Of a DNA stretch of 51,586 bases, positions 36,601-45,715 are shown piece by piece. Position numbers and translations under genes: made by a program. Source of the DNA: an uncultured Bacteroidota bacterium. Its GTDB lineage: Bacteria > Bacteroidota > Bacteroidia > Bacteroidales > SZUA-534. A model generated the notes under the pieces. The model was not told the origin of the DNA, did no database searches, and worked only from the letters and a program-made list of their open reading frames with translations. The stretch covers positions 1 to 51,586 of the forward strand of contig CALABN010000348.1 of assembly GCA_937885735.1 (NCBI GenBank), given 5' to 3'. Each line of letters opens with the position of its first letter. The first letter of the stretch is position 1.

Positions 36601-38241
36601 ATGAAAAGATACATCATATTTATTTTGGCAATCGCGACAAGCATCACATTCTATTCGTGCAAAGATGAGGATGACTCACCTATGACAGGTGACGGCGGAG
36701 TATTGACTGGCGTTTGGACATTGCTAAACCCCGAAACAGACAATCCGTATGAAACCGAAACTGCTTCGTACGGACTCAAGATCAAGTCCGATGGCAAGAT
36801 TCAGACCGTGAAGATTAGCAATGGAAAAATAACTGAAACCCGCGACTATGCCATAGGAATGATAATGAATTTCAATGGAAACAGTTTCGATGTAAAGGGC
36901 ATTGACAAGGATGGTAAGGGCCAATTTCAGTTGGATACCACAATCCGAATTGTCGATAACAAGAAGTTTGTCCCGTATTTGACTATGCGTCTGTCATCAA
37001 CCGTATTCAGCAAGGAATATTTTTCTGATATAAACATCAAGGTCGACGGTGGCTATTATCTTAAAGACTATGACCACAATTCAAGTATGAGCCAAATCTC
37101 TGCCCAAAGAGATTCCAAACTGTATGGCGACTGGACGCTTCAAGACCAGGACCTGAAAACACTATATAGTTTCAGCGCAGACAAGATGTCGATAAATGAC
37201 AAGAAAATGATTGACTGGTGCACAAATAAAGGGCATCTGTATGTAATAAACTATATAGCAATAGATGAAACTTCACAACTGAACCTAATACAAAGTTTCA
37301 CATATAATATCAGTGGCAATACTCTTAAATTATATTCACCGGAAACTGGCGAAAAGACATTTGCCAAAGGGAAGTCTGTCACGCCTGACAAGCCAGTCAC
37401 ACCTGACACAACGATTACTCCGGTTACTCCTGACACAACAATTACTCCGGTTACGCCTGACACAACGGTTACCCCAGTCACGCCTGACACAACGGTTACC
37501 CCGGTCACGCCAATAACAGGCAACCCCGGTTCTTTGGCGGGCGCCTGGATGCGAATGGACGAAACTGGCTCATACCGTATTCTCACAGACTATGGCTACT
37601 ATGGATTCCAGATTAACACTGACGGCACATGCCAATTGGCTGAAAAAGACATTGAGACATTCACCGTCACAACAACAAGCGAGACTCCGCTGTTCACGAT
37701 AACCAGCGCCGAAAACGGATACTACACCGCAGTGACTTCCAATGGCACCGTGTTTGACGGAACGTATGAAAACGGTTTGTCACTTTCCATTAACGATTAC
37801 GGAAGCATGGCTTACGACAGATTATACATAAAGACTTGTTCATCAAATATATATCTTAACGGATCACAAACAATAGTTGGATATTACTCGCGTGTGACCA
37901 ATGCCGACGGAACATCGTACAACTACGACTGCACTCCTTATGAAATGGTAGGCCAATGGAATCATCAATATTCCAATGAATACTATGATGAATTCAATAA
38001 CTATCACTATGAATCAGGTACAGAATCATTCGATTTTGACTTGGGTGGCGAAGGAACCTATACCGACTATGGCTCTAACGACAGCTACCCTGTAATATGG
38101 GCCTGCTATGAGGAAAACTCAACCCAGTGGCTGTACTTGTATTATCCAAATCAAAATGTTTCAAGAATATACGAATACTATATAAACAAGAACACACTAT
38201 ATATAAAGGTGGAAGACAACTGGATAATATTCGAGCATTGA
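36601..38241 (+). CDS. Lipoprotein with two lipocalin-like halves and Thr-Pro repeat linker
   Basis: 546 residues. Lipoprotein signal peptide KRYIIFILAIATSITFYS with lipobox FYS-C at residue 20, followed by acidic KDEDD, a surface-export-like signal in Bacteroidota. The first half opens with LTGVWTLLNPE and the second with LAGAWMRMDETG; both are beta-rich, lipocalin-like patterns found in Bacteroidota lipoproteins. They are joined by a linker at about residues 260-303 with four PVTPDTT(I/V)T units. The C-terminal half is very rich in Tyr, Asn and Ser (EYYDEFNNYHYESG). The ligand is unknown. It is probably co-transcribed with the barrel-like protein upstream. Confidence 0.72.
   Translation: MKRYIIFILAIATSITFYSCKDEDDSPMTGDGGVLTGVWTLLNPETDNPYETETASYGLKIKSDGKIQTVKISNGKITETRDYAIGMIMNFNGNSFDVKGIDKDGKGQFQLDTTIRIVDNKKFVPYLTMRLSSTVFSKEYFSDINIKVDGGYYLKDYDHNSSMSQISAQRDSKLYGDWTLQDQDLKTLYSFSADKMSINDKKMIDWCTNKGHLYVINYIAIDETSQLNLIQSFTYNISGNTLKLYSPETGEKTFAKGKSVTPDKPVTPDTTITPVTPDTTITPVTPDTTVTPVTPDTTVTPVTPITGNPGSLAGAWMRMDETGSYRILTDYGYYGFQINTDGTCQLAEKDIETFTVTTTSETPLFTITSAENGYYTAVTSNGTVFDGTYENGLSLSINDYGSMAYDRLYIKTCSSNIYLNGSQTIVGYYSRVTNADGTSYNYDCTPYEMVGQWNHQYSNEYYDEFNNYHYESGTESFDFDLGGEGTYTDYGSNDSYPVIWACYEENSTQWLYLYYPNQNVSRIYEYYINKNTLYIKVEDNWIIFEH
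37387..37510 (+). repeat. 27-bp coding tandem repeat (PVTPDTT linker)
   Basis: Four imperfect 27-bp units encoding PVTPDTT(I/V)T, plus partial units at each end, in the linker of the lipoprotein. Synonymous differences between units show that they are not freshly duplicated. Confidence 0.85.
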
Positions 38242-38296
38242 TTCACTTGACAAACAATGACATCTACTGAATAGATTGTGATTGAAAACAAACGTG

Positions 38297-38347
38297 AAAA
38301 CAAGACTAAACCTGCAATTTTCTATGCAGAGTTAGTCTTGTTTTTAT
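38297..38347 (+). terminator. Rho-independent terminator after lipoprotein gene
   Basis: Stem AAAACAAGACTAA/TTAGTCTTGTTTT with an inner CTGCA/TGCAG helix, then T-rich sequence. It may also act on the convergent kinase gene. Confidence 0.9.
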
Positions 38348-38419
38348 TAGACAACTACCATCCTTAAATTGAGATAAAATCAGCAAAAATCGCCTTAGCC
38401 CTTTTTGGTGAATAAAGTG

Positions 38420-39634
38420 CTATTTCCCTAATCCCAATTCAACATAAATAGTCAAACCGCCGCCCGAAGTTTCGTAAGCATCAACCGAGCCACCATATTG
38501 CAGGGCTATGTTCTTGACAATTGCCAGTCCGAGTCCTGTGCCGCCGAGCCTGCGCGAGCGGCCTTTGTCGATGCGGTAGAAGCGCTCAAAAATGTGTGGA
38601 AGATGTTCATACGGAATGCCTACGCCGTTGTCGATGAAGTAAAATTGGCATTTGTCTTTTGCAAGTTCGGCCTGCACTTCAAAATAAGTGGCTTCGGTAG
38701 CGTATGTAACGGTATTGTTGAATATGTTGAGAAATAGCGAATAAATGAGCGACGGGTCGCCAAGCATTGGAATTCGGTCAGGAATGTTCATCTTGAGCCG
38801 AATGTTCCGTTCGCTGAACTGTACCACTGTTTCATCTTCAACCTGCCGCAGAATCAGTGCCGCGTCAATAGGGGTTGATGGGCGTTCCATATTCACCTCG
38901 TCGAGTCGCGACAGTGTTCCCATGTCGGCCAGCAGGCGGCTCATGCGCTGACTCTGCCTGTAGCATCGTTCCACAAACTCGTTGCGCTTGTCGTCAGGCA
39001 GCGACGGATTGTTGAAAAGAGTTTCCAGATACCCTTCAATGGTAGCCGCAGGCGTTTTCAGCTCGTGAGCGGCATTCTCGGTAAGCTGTCGCTTGATGCG
39101 CTGTTTCTCCTGTTCGCTGCGGTTGAATTTGTAGCGGAAAAACACCATTGTGCCGATAATGGCAAAGATGCCAATAGTGTAATAGAAAAACGTGTAGTCA
39201 TGTTCGAGCGACGAAGTGAGTTCGGCCGAATACGGCACTGAAGAACGTATTATTGTGTCGCCAAAACGTGTGGCCGAGTAGAAATATTTCTCGCCATTGG
39301 TTTCCGATGCACGTTTTATGGCGTAGCCGCTTCCTTTTTGCATGGCACTTTTAACCTCCTCGCGATACAAATGATTTCCCATCTTCTCCACATCGTCTTC
39401 TTCCGTGTCGGAAAGTACGTTGCCAAGAGTGTCGATAACTGTCACGCGGATGTGGCTGTCGCTCGAGCCTTCAGTGTAGTATCGGTAGTTGTTGAGTTGA
39501 AGTTGCGAGTGCAGAATGTCGATGCGGAAGGCATGCCCGTGCCTGTACTCGTAGATGCCAAGGCAGAGTGTAAAAACCACAGCTAGGCTTGTGGCAATCA
39601 GGAAAAAATTATTTTCAAACCCCTTTTTCATCAT
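38420..39634 (-). CDS. Sensor histidine kinase, PhoR-like
   Basis: 404 residues. Two membrane helices (about 9-27 and 149-167) enclose a periplasmic sensor domain of about 120 residues. The HisKA box NAAHELKTPA has the phosphoacceptor His190. The HATPase_c motifs are present: N box (LFLNIFNNTVTYA), G1 (DNGVGIP), F box (FERFYRID) and G2 (GGTGLGLAIV). It lacks a PAS or HAMP domain. Its start overlaps the response-regulator gene by four bases. Because the regulator sits directly downstream of a Na/phosphate cotransporter, phosphate limitation is the most likely signal; this is inferred from context, not from the sensor domain. Confidence 0.93.
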   Translation of the reverse strand: MMKKGFENNFFLIATSLAVVFTLCLGIYEYRHGHAFRIDILHSQLQLNNYRYYTEGSSDSHIRVTVIDTLGNVLSDTEEDDVEKMGNHLYREEVKSAMQKGSGYAIKRASETNGEKYFYSATRFGDTIIRSSVPYSAELTSSLEHDYTFFYYTIGIFAIIGTMVFFRYKFNRSEQEKQRIKRQLTENAAHELKTPAATIEGYLETLFNNPSLPDDKRNEFVERCYRQSQRMSRLLADMGTLSRLDEVNMERPSTPIDAALILRQVEDETVVQFSERNIRLKMNIPDRIPMLGDPSLIYSLFLNIFNNTVTYATEATYFEVQAELAKDKCQFYFIDNGVGIPYEHLPHIFERFYRIDKGRSRRLGGTGLGLAIVKNIALQYGGSVDAYETSGGGLTIYVELGLGK

Positions 39635-40302
39635 TCGCCAAACATATATCCGTAGCCGAATTTAGTGCGTAGCAATTCCCCGTATCGGCCTATTTTTTTG
39701 CGTATGCGGGTAATATTCACGTCAACAGTGCGGTCGAGCACTACAGTGTCGCCAGGCCATACCGTCTGCAGAATGCTCTCGCGTGACAATACCTGTCCGT
39801 GCTTTGAAATCAGCAATGCCAGAAGTTCAAATTCAAGTTTTGTGAATGTCACGCTATCGCCATCGACAGTACATTCCTTGCGGTCGGTATTCAGCACAAT
39901 TCCCTCGTAACTGATTGTGTGTTCCTGCGGGCATTCGGCCGATGTGCGGCGAAGCACGGCTTTAACTCGTGCCTTAACTTCGCTTATGCGGAACGGCTTG
40001 CAGATGTAGTCGTCGCTGCCGAGCGCAAATCCTTGGAGCATATCGTCTTCCATGGTTTTTGCGGTGCAGAAGATAATGGGGATATTGGCCGTGCGGTTGT
40101 CCGATTTCAGTTCGCTTGCCCATTCAAACCCCGACTTGGGAGTCATCATCACGTCAAGCAATATTAGGTCGGGGAAAGGTTCTTCCAGTGTTATTGGAGC
40201 CTCGGCTGTCTGTACGCCGTATCCTTCCATTTCGAGATTGAAACGTAGAATCTCGCAAATGTCGGGTTCATCATCTACTATCAGTATCTTCTTGTTTTCC
40301 AT
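39631..40302 (-). CDS. OmpR/PhoB-family response regulator
   Basis: 223 residues from ATG 40302 (MENKKILIVDDEPDI); a longer frame starting at 40341 adds 13 unlikely residues. The receiver domain (1-120) has acidic pocket D10-D11, phosphoacceptor D50 in LILLDVMM, T80 and K102 (ICKPF). The OmpR-type winged helix (about 130-223) has FTKLEFELLALLISKHGQVLSRESIL and VDVNITRIRKKIG. It is translationally coupled to the sensor kinase. Given the Na/Pi transporter upstream and the 11-bp direct repeats before it, it is probably the local PhoB and its own target site is the repeat array. Confidence 0.93.
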   Translation of the reverse strand: MENKKILIVDDEPDICEILRFNLEMEGYGVQTAEAPITLEEPFPDLILLDVMMTPKSGFEWASELKSDNRTANIPIIFCTAKTMEDDMLQGFALGSDDYICKPFRISEVKARVKAVLRRTSAECPQEHTISYEGIVLNTDRKECTVDGDSVTFTKLEFELLALLISKHGQVLSRESILQTVWPGDTVVLDRTVDVNITRIRKKIGRYGELLRTKFGYGYMFGE

Positions 40303-40377
40303 TTCATCTGCATAATTACACAATTGCTTCCAAAAAAACAATTGCCTGATACTGTGGCGTAAAGTTTTGCCGCGACG

Positions 40378-42066
40378 TTACAGCCTTGTTTGCCGAGCCT
40401 TGCTTTGCACTACATTCAGGACATAGTCGCCCAGTTTTTCCAGTCCGTTGATAAAGTCGATAAAGAAAGCGCCAAGTTTGTAATCGTAGAGTCCTGCCGA
40501 TAAATTCTGCAGGTTCTCGTTTCGGAGAGTTGTGCGCAAGTCATTTATCTCATTTTCAATATTGTAACTGCGAGTTATGTCGTGACCTTCGCCTTCGGGT
40601 TGTTGCAGTGTTTCGGTCATCAGTTCAAGAGCGTCGCCAACAAGATGCTCCATTGTAACAATCTGCTTTAGCTGGTCGGGTGTGAAATCAACGTTGCAGT
40701 TTTCACGTTTTCGCGACAATGTGCGTGCCAGCGAGAAACAGCAGTCGCCAATCGACTCCAAGTCGTCAACCTCGCGGAGCATGCGCTGAACCTGGCGTTT
40801 GGCGTCGTCGGAGAGATGCCCGTCGCTGACTTGCTGCAGATAGTGCGCTATCTCATATTCCATGTTATCGGTTATGCTTTCGTATTTTTCAACCTTGCCG
40901 TATATGTCCTTGAACTCGTCGTCGCGCTTTGCGCCGTGCATCATCAGCACGTAGTTGAACGATTTTTGGCACCGTTCGGCAAAATGCACAATCTCTTTGC
41001 GCGCCTGAAGCATCGACAGTTCGGCAGTCGAAAACAGTCCGCCCGATATGAATTTAAGGCCTTTGGCTTCAACATCTTCCTTCATTGGCAGCATATGGCA
41101 AACTATTTGCTCTATCTGTTTCACGAAACCTATTAGCAGCAACGTGTTGAAGACGTTAAAGGCTGTATGGAACATCGACAGCTTGTAAAGGTCGCTGTTG
41201 TCGGAGCCCGATACGTTTTCAACAAACCAGCTGACGGCGTTGCAGAACGGGTAGAAAATGAGCAGCACCACAACCACGCCGAACACGTTGAACAGCATGT
41301 GCGCCAGTGCCGCCCTTCGGGCCTGTGTGCCTGCCGTCATTGATGCCATCAGGGCGGTTATAGTCGTGCCAATGTTCTGGCCCATTGCGAGTGCGGCGGC
41401 CTGTTCAAATCCGAATCCAGGAATCTGCATGTCAAATAGCATCAGTGTTATGGCCATTGTGGCGGCCGATGCCTGAACTATCATTGTGAAAACTGCGCCA
41501 ACCAGTACAAACAGCAGAATGGTAAGAAATCCGCCACCGTCGATGCCTGCAAGCATGTTGGCAACCAGCGAGCCTATATTCAGGTCGTTGGCCGACTGCT
41601 GCAGAAAATTAAGCCCCATAAAGAGAAATGCAAATCCGAAAATGAATTCGCCTACCGATTTGCGTCTGCTCTGCTTGCTGAATATGAAAATGATGCCGAA
41701 TGCTATCAGAGGCAGCGTTATCGACGCTATGTTGACTTTGAAGCCAATTGCCGATATAATCCACGCCGTAACCGTTGTTCCGATATTGGCACCCATTATC
41801 ACTCCGATAGCTTGTATTAGGCTCATGAGCCCAGCATTGACAAACGATACAACCATGACCGTAGTCGCTGATGAAGATTGTATCAGGGCCGTCACTGTCA
41901 TACCTGTCAGCACGCCCATAAAGCGGTTTTTTGTCATGGCGGCAAGAATGCTTCGCAAGCGGTCGCCTGCAAATTTTTCAAGGCCTTCGCTCATTGTCTT
42001 CATTCCGAACAGGAAAAGCCCCAATGAGCCGAACAGTGAAAGCAGATTTGTGAATGTTCCCATCAT
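40378..42066 (-). CDS. Na/phosphate cotransporter with PhoU-like C-terminal domain
   Basis: 562 residues from ATG 42066 (MMGTFTNLL); a GTG nine codons upstream is less likely. It is the NptA/YjbB type: two inverted-repeat transport cores, each with the family motif, TALIQSSSATTVMVV in the first and MIVQASAATMAITLM in the second, with a conserved GANIGTTVTAWI and its repeat GQNIGTTITALM. The C-terminal PhoU-like helical domain covers about 350-560 (ELSMLQARKEIVHFAERC ... VDDLESIGDC). It imports inorganic phosphate with sodium, and the PhoU domain may regulate uptake. It lies first in a unit with the PhoB- and PhoR-like genes. Confidence 0.93.
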   Translation of the reverse strand: MMGTFTNLLSLFGSLGLFLFGMKTMSEGLEKFAGDRLRSILAAMTKNRFMGVLTGMTVTALIQSSSATTVMVVSFVNAGLMSLIQAIGVIMGANIGTTVTAWIISAIGFKVNIASITLPLIAFGIIFIFSKQSRRKSVGEFIFGFAFLFMGLNFLQQSANDLNIGSLVANMLAGIDGGGFLTILLFVLVGAVFTMIVQASAATMAITLMLFDMQIPGFGFEQAAALAMGQNIGTTITALMASMTAGTQARRAALAHMLFNVFGVVVVLLIFYPFCNAVSWFVENVSGSDNSDLYKLSMFHTAFNVFNTLLLIGFVKQIEQIVCHMLPMKEDVEAKGLKFISGGLFSTAELSMLQARKEIVHFAERCQKSFNYVLMMHGAKRDDEFKDIYGKVEKYESITDNMEYEIAHYLQQVSDGHLSDDAKRQVQRMLREVDDLESIGDCCFSLARTLSRKRENCNVDFTPDQLKQIVTMEHLVGDALELMTETLQQPEGEGHDITRSYNIENEINDLRTTLRNENLQNLSAGLYDYKLGAFFIDFINGLEKLGDYVLNVVQSKARQTRL

Positions 42067-42100
42067 TTGAATGTTTGATGCGCCAAAATTCACATATAGA

Positions 42101-42140
42101 TGTTACAATTTTGTTTCAAACTTGTGAAAGGGCTGTTACA
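42101..42140 (-). promoter_or_regulatory. Pho-box-like array: four 7-bp direct repeats, 11-bp period
   Basis: TGTTACA (42101), TGTTTCA (42112), TGTGAAA (42123) and TGTTACA (42134) start exactly 11 bases apart; spacers are four bases and vary. The first and last units are identical. The array lies 35-74 bases upstream of the Na/Pi cotransporter start. PhoB/PhoP boxes in other phyla are direct repeats of 6-7 bases at 11-bp period, so this is the likely binding site for the adjacent PhoB-like regulator. A minus-strand CAAGTTTG (one mismatch to the -7 consensus) lies at 42117-42124. Confidence 0.65.
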
Positions 42141-42188
42141 AATGGCAAAGAAGGCAAGGATGTGATAATGGAATAAGCCTAAAAATAC

Positions 42189-42413
42189 CTATTTCACCTC
42201 CTCATAATCAACATACTCGCCATCTGATTGTGAAAAGTGTTTCTTCTTTTGTCCTGTTTTTTGGTATGTAATATGTCCGTCGGCATATTGAGTGTGTTCC
42301 TGATTGGCATATTCTTCGGCCTTGCGGTGAAACTTCCTCAACTTGAACTTCACTATCTGGATTCCTAAAAAACCGAGCAGGTATAAGAATAATATGGTAA
42401 GTAAAAGAATCAT
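42189..42413 (-). CDS. DUF4834 family small membrane protein
   Basis: 74 residues. One N-terminal membrane helix (ILLLTILFLYLLGFLGIQI) is followed by a basic segment (KLRKFHRKAEEY) and a polar C-terminus ending VDYEEVK, the pattern of DUF4834 in Bacteroidota. Function unknown. It lies six bases downstream of the MntP-like gene, so it is the last gene of the PBP1A unit. Confidence 0.72.
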   Translation of the reverse strand: MILLLTILFLYLLGFLGIQIVKFKLRKFHRKAEEYANQEHTQYADGHITYQKTGQKKKHFSQSDGEYVDYEEVK

Positions 42414-42419
42414 TATGGC

Positions 42420-42971
42420 TTATTTTGAAACAATTGTATAAATGGCGCCGAACAAGGCCACCAAAACCATTATCCAACCGTTGTAGATATGGTGCAGGCG
42501 CTGTTGTCTTCTGCCAAGAATGCTTGTTGCGAGCAGTGCCACAAAAAATAGCGGTGCAAGCCACCCTGCCATTGAATATCTGACATTCATCAAGCCAAAC
42601 GCCAACGAGTAGATGAAGGCGTTTATTCCTGTGAAGACCGACAAGGCCAGCAATCCGCTGAACACGGTAGGGTTTATCGAGCGCTTGAACTTTGCTGTCT
42701 TCAATCCGTCGAAAACCATCTTGACGGCCAAAAGGAACATCAGGCTCGACGCGAACCAGTTGGCAAGTGTGCCGTCAACATATTGCGTGCCCAATTTGCC
42801 TAAAGCCATTCCGCCCAAAACAAGCAGACACACTGTCAGCGTGGTAGTCAAAAAACGGACAAGCAGGTCTTTAAGCGACCATTTCTTGTCAAAAAAAGAT
42901 GCCGTAAGGCCCAATGCAACAATGTCGAGCGTTGATGCAACGGCAAATGTCAGAAAAAGATATTCGGCCAC
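42420..42971 (-). CDS. MntP-like multi-pass membrane protein
   Basis: 183 residues, GTG start at 42971 overlapping the upstream stop by one base. Six hydrophobic helices in two halves match the MntP manganese-efflux layout: STLDIVALGL with Asp16 in the position of MntP D16, then GTLANWFASSLMFLLAVKMVFDGLK, then a second half opening GLLALSVFTGINAF. In MntP that second-half motif has an essential Asp; here it is Asn117. It may therefore be a relative with altered ion specificity or no transport activity. The assignment is based on topology and motif placement, not on a search. Confidence 0.6.
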   Translation of the reverse strand: MAEYLFLTFAVASTLDIVALGLTASFFDKKWSLKDLLVRFLTTTLTVCLLVLGGMALGKLGTQYVDGTLANWFASSLMFLLAVKMVFDGLKTAKFKRSINPTVFSGLLALSVFTGINAFIYSLAFGLMNVRYSMAGWLAPLFFVALLATSILGRRQQRLHHIYNGWIMVLVALFGAIYTIVSK

Positions 42972-45700
42972 TATTTATTGATTTTATAATTAAACAGATA
43001 CTGGTCATTTCCACCCACAATCAGGTTGTAGTACGATTGTCCCGACTGCATCACGCCAATGCTGAACCGAGTCTTGCCTCGTAGCGGGAACCCGTCAAGC
43101 GACTGACCCTTTGAGTCAATCAGGTAAATGTTGGCCGAGCCCGATTCGGTGATGCCAATGGCCGTCTGCGTGCTCGAAAACCTGTAGTAGGCTGGACGTT
43201 GCGTTATCACCTCGCCGAACTTGCGGTCGAAAATCTTCTTGCCGTCGAACGAGAACACTGACACCATATTGCTATCGACATAAATGAGTTCTGGCTTTGA
43301 GTCGCCACATATATCCTCGATGTCGAAGAAATGCTTTGGCGAAAAATCGCCGACCTTCCGACGTGTCACCGAGCCATCGAAATGAAGGAAACAAAGCGTG
43401 CCGTCAGTCGAAGTGCGGACAAGCGAAGCGCTTGAATCGCCTATTGGCTTGAGATATGCCAATTCGTTGTTGACCGAAGGGCGTATGCGCTCCTTGAAAT
43501 CGACACGCAGGTTTCCACGGCGGTCGATAAGATAGATGCGCGACGTGTCGGTTATGGCGATGTAGTCCTTGTCCTTGTCGATGAAATGCTGTGCTGGGGC
43601 TATCGGCATCTGGTTGGCACGCTGGAGCGAAAAGTCTGGCAATGTCTTACCGTCAATCGAATAGACGTGGATGTCAGAATTTGTGCATTCCGCAAACAGG
43701 CGGTAGTTCTTGTTTTTTGCATAGTCGAAAATGGCGACAGGCAAATGTGTCGGGCTGGGCAACGTTATCGGATAGCGCTCCACAGGATTGCCGTTTCGGT
43801 CGAGAAGGTACATCTTGGTTGCCGTGTTGAAGAATATCTGCAACTTTCCGTTGCGGTAGTAGTCAATCTGCTGGACCGTGCCGATGATTGGCTCTTCGAG
43901 TTGCTTTTTCCACAAAATGCGACCTGCAGAGTTTATCAGGTAAATGTTGTTGCGCAAATCCTGAACGAAGATTTCCTTTTCGCCAGTATTGTGGTTTTCC
44001 ACAAAGACGGGCTTGAATCCAGCCAAGGTGTCGAGATGCGTCTCCCACAATGTAGATGCGGTTTTTGAGTGTGTCGGCTGGTGACGCAGGAAAGTATTAT
44101 GAAACAAGAAATTATCTTCCGATGAGAATTGCCAGGCAAGACCATAGAAATTGTAGATTGATGCCTGGCCGTTGCGATAGTTCGCTATGTTGTTACTTGA
44201 CAGTATTCTGCTCAACAGCCCGTCGGAACCTGTCAACGAAACAAATACGTAGAAATTCGACTTGTTGGTGATGTAGTTTCCAAACTGGTCAAAATCAGGG
44301 TCGTACTGCAGTTTTTTATGGAGTACGTTATCATATACAAAACGTGAAACTACCGCATAAGTGTCGCCGAATATCACCATATTGTCGTAGGCGCATACGT
44401 GCAAAGCCTTGCATTGTCCGAACCAAGGACCGAAGACTCTTGCAGGCACCTGTCCTAACGGCATTTCGTAAATGTTGTAGCGAGTGTCCTTGTCAATCTT
44501 GAATTCCTGTACGGCGTTGCTCACGGTTTTCCCGTTTACAAGATAGTCGAGAAGTTGGCGCGCCTCGTAACTGCCTTTTGTCCCGATTGCGCAAATGCTT
44601 GACCCGTCGGGCATTGCCACTTGCATAACACCCTGGCCGAAGTTGTCGGCAATCTGGCTTAAGACCTTGTCGCCGAATGTCTGCTTCAGCGAATTCTGGT
44701 TAGTCTGGTGCCTGTTGAGTTGCCCAACGCTTTCCATATACGACTCAAGTGAACGCTGATATTTTCCGAAATTGCTAATGCCCAGCCACGTGAACCCGTT
44801 GACGCCGAGTGGAACGTTTTTGGTTAAATCAGACGAAACAGATTCTTGTCCGTCAAATAGTTGCGACCATTGATTCTTTACAGAACCCTGCAATGTGAAC
44901 CCGTTTATGAGCCAATTTTCGTTTTTAAGCGACACATCAAAACCTCCCCAATCGGAAAAGGTCTGAATGGCCATATTGCTGAAAAGATCGTTAACGAACT
45001 GTTTTTGTATCAGCGAGTTAAGATACTTGAACTGTACATATACATTGGCATCGACATTTTTTCCTGCCCACTGCCTGACCTTGACAAACGAAGGATTTTG
45101 GCTTATGCCGAATCCGTTGCCTGTCTGCCTGATTGACTCCTGCAACAGCATCTCGTTGGTTGAAGCCAGCAAATATCCCTGATGGAATGTCAAGAAAACC
45201 TGTTCCTTGCCGTTACGGCTTTCGAACTTGCTGATTTTAGCCGCATCGTATTTCGACACCGCTATTGAGCCCTGCGGCTCCAACATACCGACAATGGCAT
45301 CGAGAGCCCGCTTGCCCTGTGCGTTCGACGAAAACGCCACAACCGCCAAAGGCTCGTAGTTGAGCATTGTGGTGTTGTGGAACGATATCGCTATTGGCAA
45401 GCCCTTGAACATTCCTGACAATTCAGCATCGGCCTTGAGCAACGAATCGAGCGACAACAGCCTGCCGGCAAACTGCCGTGCATTTGGCAACTCCTTTATA
45501 TCGGCAAATACCTTGTTGCCTTGCAACTTGTTTATCAGCAAATTGGCATCCTTAACCTCAATTATTGCTGCTGTGTTCACTGGTATTGCATCAATGGCCG
45601 AAACTGCATTGTTCTGCTGATCCTTGAAGTAGTAGTACGAACCTGCAAGTATCGCCACTACTGCCAAAATTGCTATTATGAAAATGCCTTTTTTCATCAA
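42971..45700 (-). CDS. DUF3352-like membrane-anchored protein with C-terminal beta-propeller
   Basis: 909 residues. A single N-terminal membrane anchor (GIFIIAILAVVAILAGSYYYF) leads to a DUF3352-like extracytoplasmic region (about 35-550) opening with SAIDAIPVNTAAIIEVKD. The C-terminal part (about 560-909) shows repeated PQQ/propeller-like blades (LRNNIYLINSAGRILWKK; TKMYLLDRNGNPVE; SDIHVYSIDGKTL; SRIYLIDRRGNLRV; ANIYLIDSKGQSLDGFPL). It starts 15 bases downstream of the PBP1A stop, so the two are co-transcribed. A scaffold or regulator of peptidoglycan synthesis is a reasonable inference from context, in the way BamB-like propellers act as scaffolds. No enzymatic motif seen. Confidence 0.7.
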   Translation of the reverse strand: MMKKGIFIIAILAVVAILAGSYYYFKDQQNNAVSAIDAIPVNTAAIIEVKDANLLINKLQGNKVFADIKELPNARQFAGRLLSLDSLLKADAELSGMFKGLPIAISFHNTTMLNYEPLAVVAFSSNAQGKRALDAIVGMLEPQGSIAVSKYDAAKISKFESRNGKEQVFLTFHQGYLLASTNEMLLQESIRQTGNGFGISQNPSFVKVRQWAGKNVDANVYVQFKYLNSLIQKQFVNDLFSNMAIQTFSDWGGFDVSLKNENWLINGFTLQGSVKNQWSQLFDGQESVSSDLTKNVPLGVNGFTWLGISNFGKYQRSLESYMESVGQLNRHQTNQNSLKQTFGDKVLSQIADNFGQGVMQVAMPDGSSICAIGTKGSYEARQLLDYLVNGKTVSNAVQEFKIDKDTRYNIYEMPLGQVPARVFGPWFGQCKALHVCAYDNMVIFGDTYAVVSRFVYDNVLHKKLQYDPDFDQFGNYITNKSNFYVFVSLTGSDGLLSRILSSNNIANYRNGQASIYNFYGLAWQFSSEDNFLFHNTFLRHQPTHSKTASTLWETHLDTLAGFKPVFVENHNTGEKEIFVQDLRNNIYLINSAGRILWKKQLEEPIIGTVQQIDYYRNGKLQIFFNTATKMYLLDRNGNPVERYPITLPSPTHLPVAIFDYAKNKNYRLFAECTNSDIHVYSIDGKTLPDFSLQRANQMPIAPAQHFIDKDKDYIAITDTSRIYLIDRRGNLRVDFKERIRPSVNNELAYLKPIGDSSASLVRTSTDGTLCFLHFDGSVTRRKVGDFSPKHFFDIEDICGDSKPELIYVDSNMVSVFSFDGKKIFDRKFGEVITQRPAYYRFSSTQTAIGITESGSANIYLIDSKGQSLDGFPLRGKTRFSIGVMQSGQSYYNLIVGGNDQYLFNYKINK

Positions 45701-45715
45701 ACCGCCGGTTCTCTG

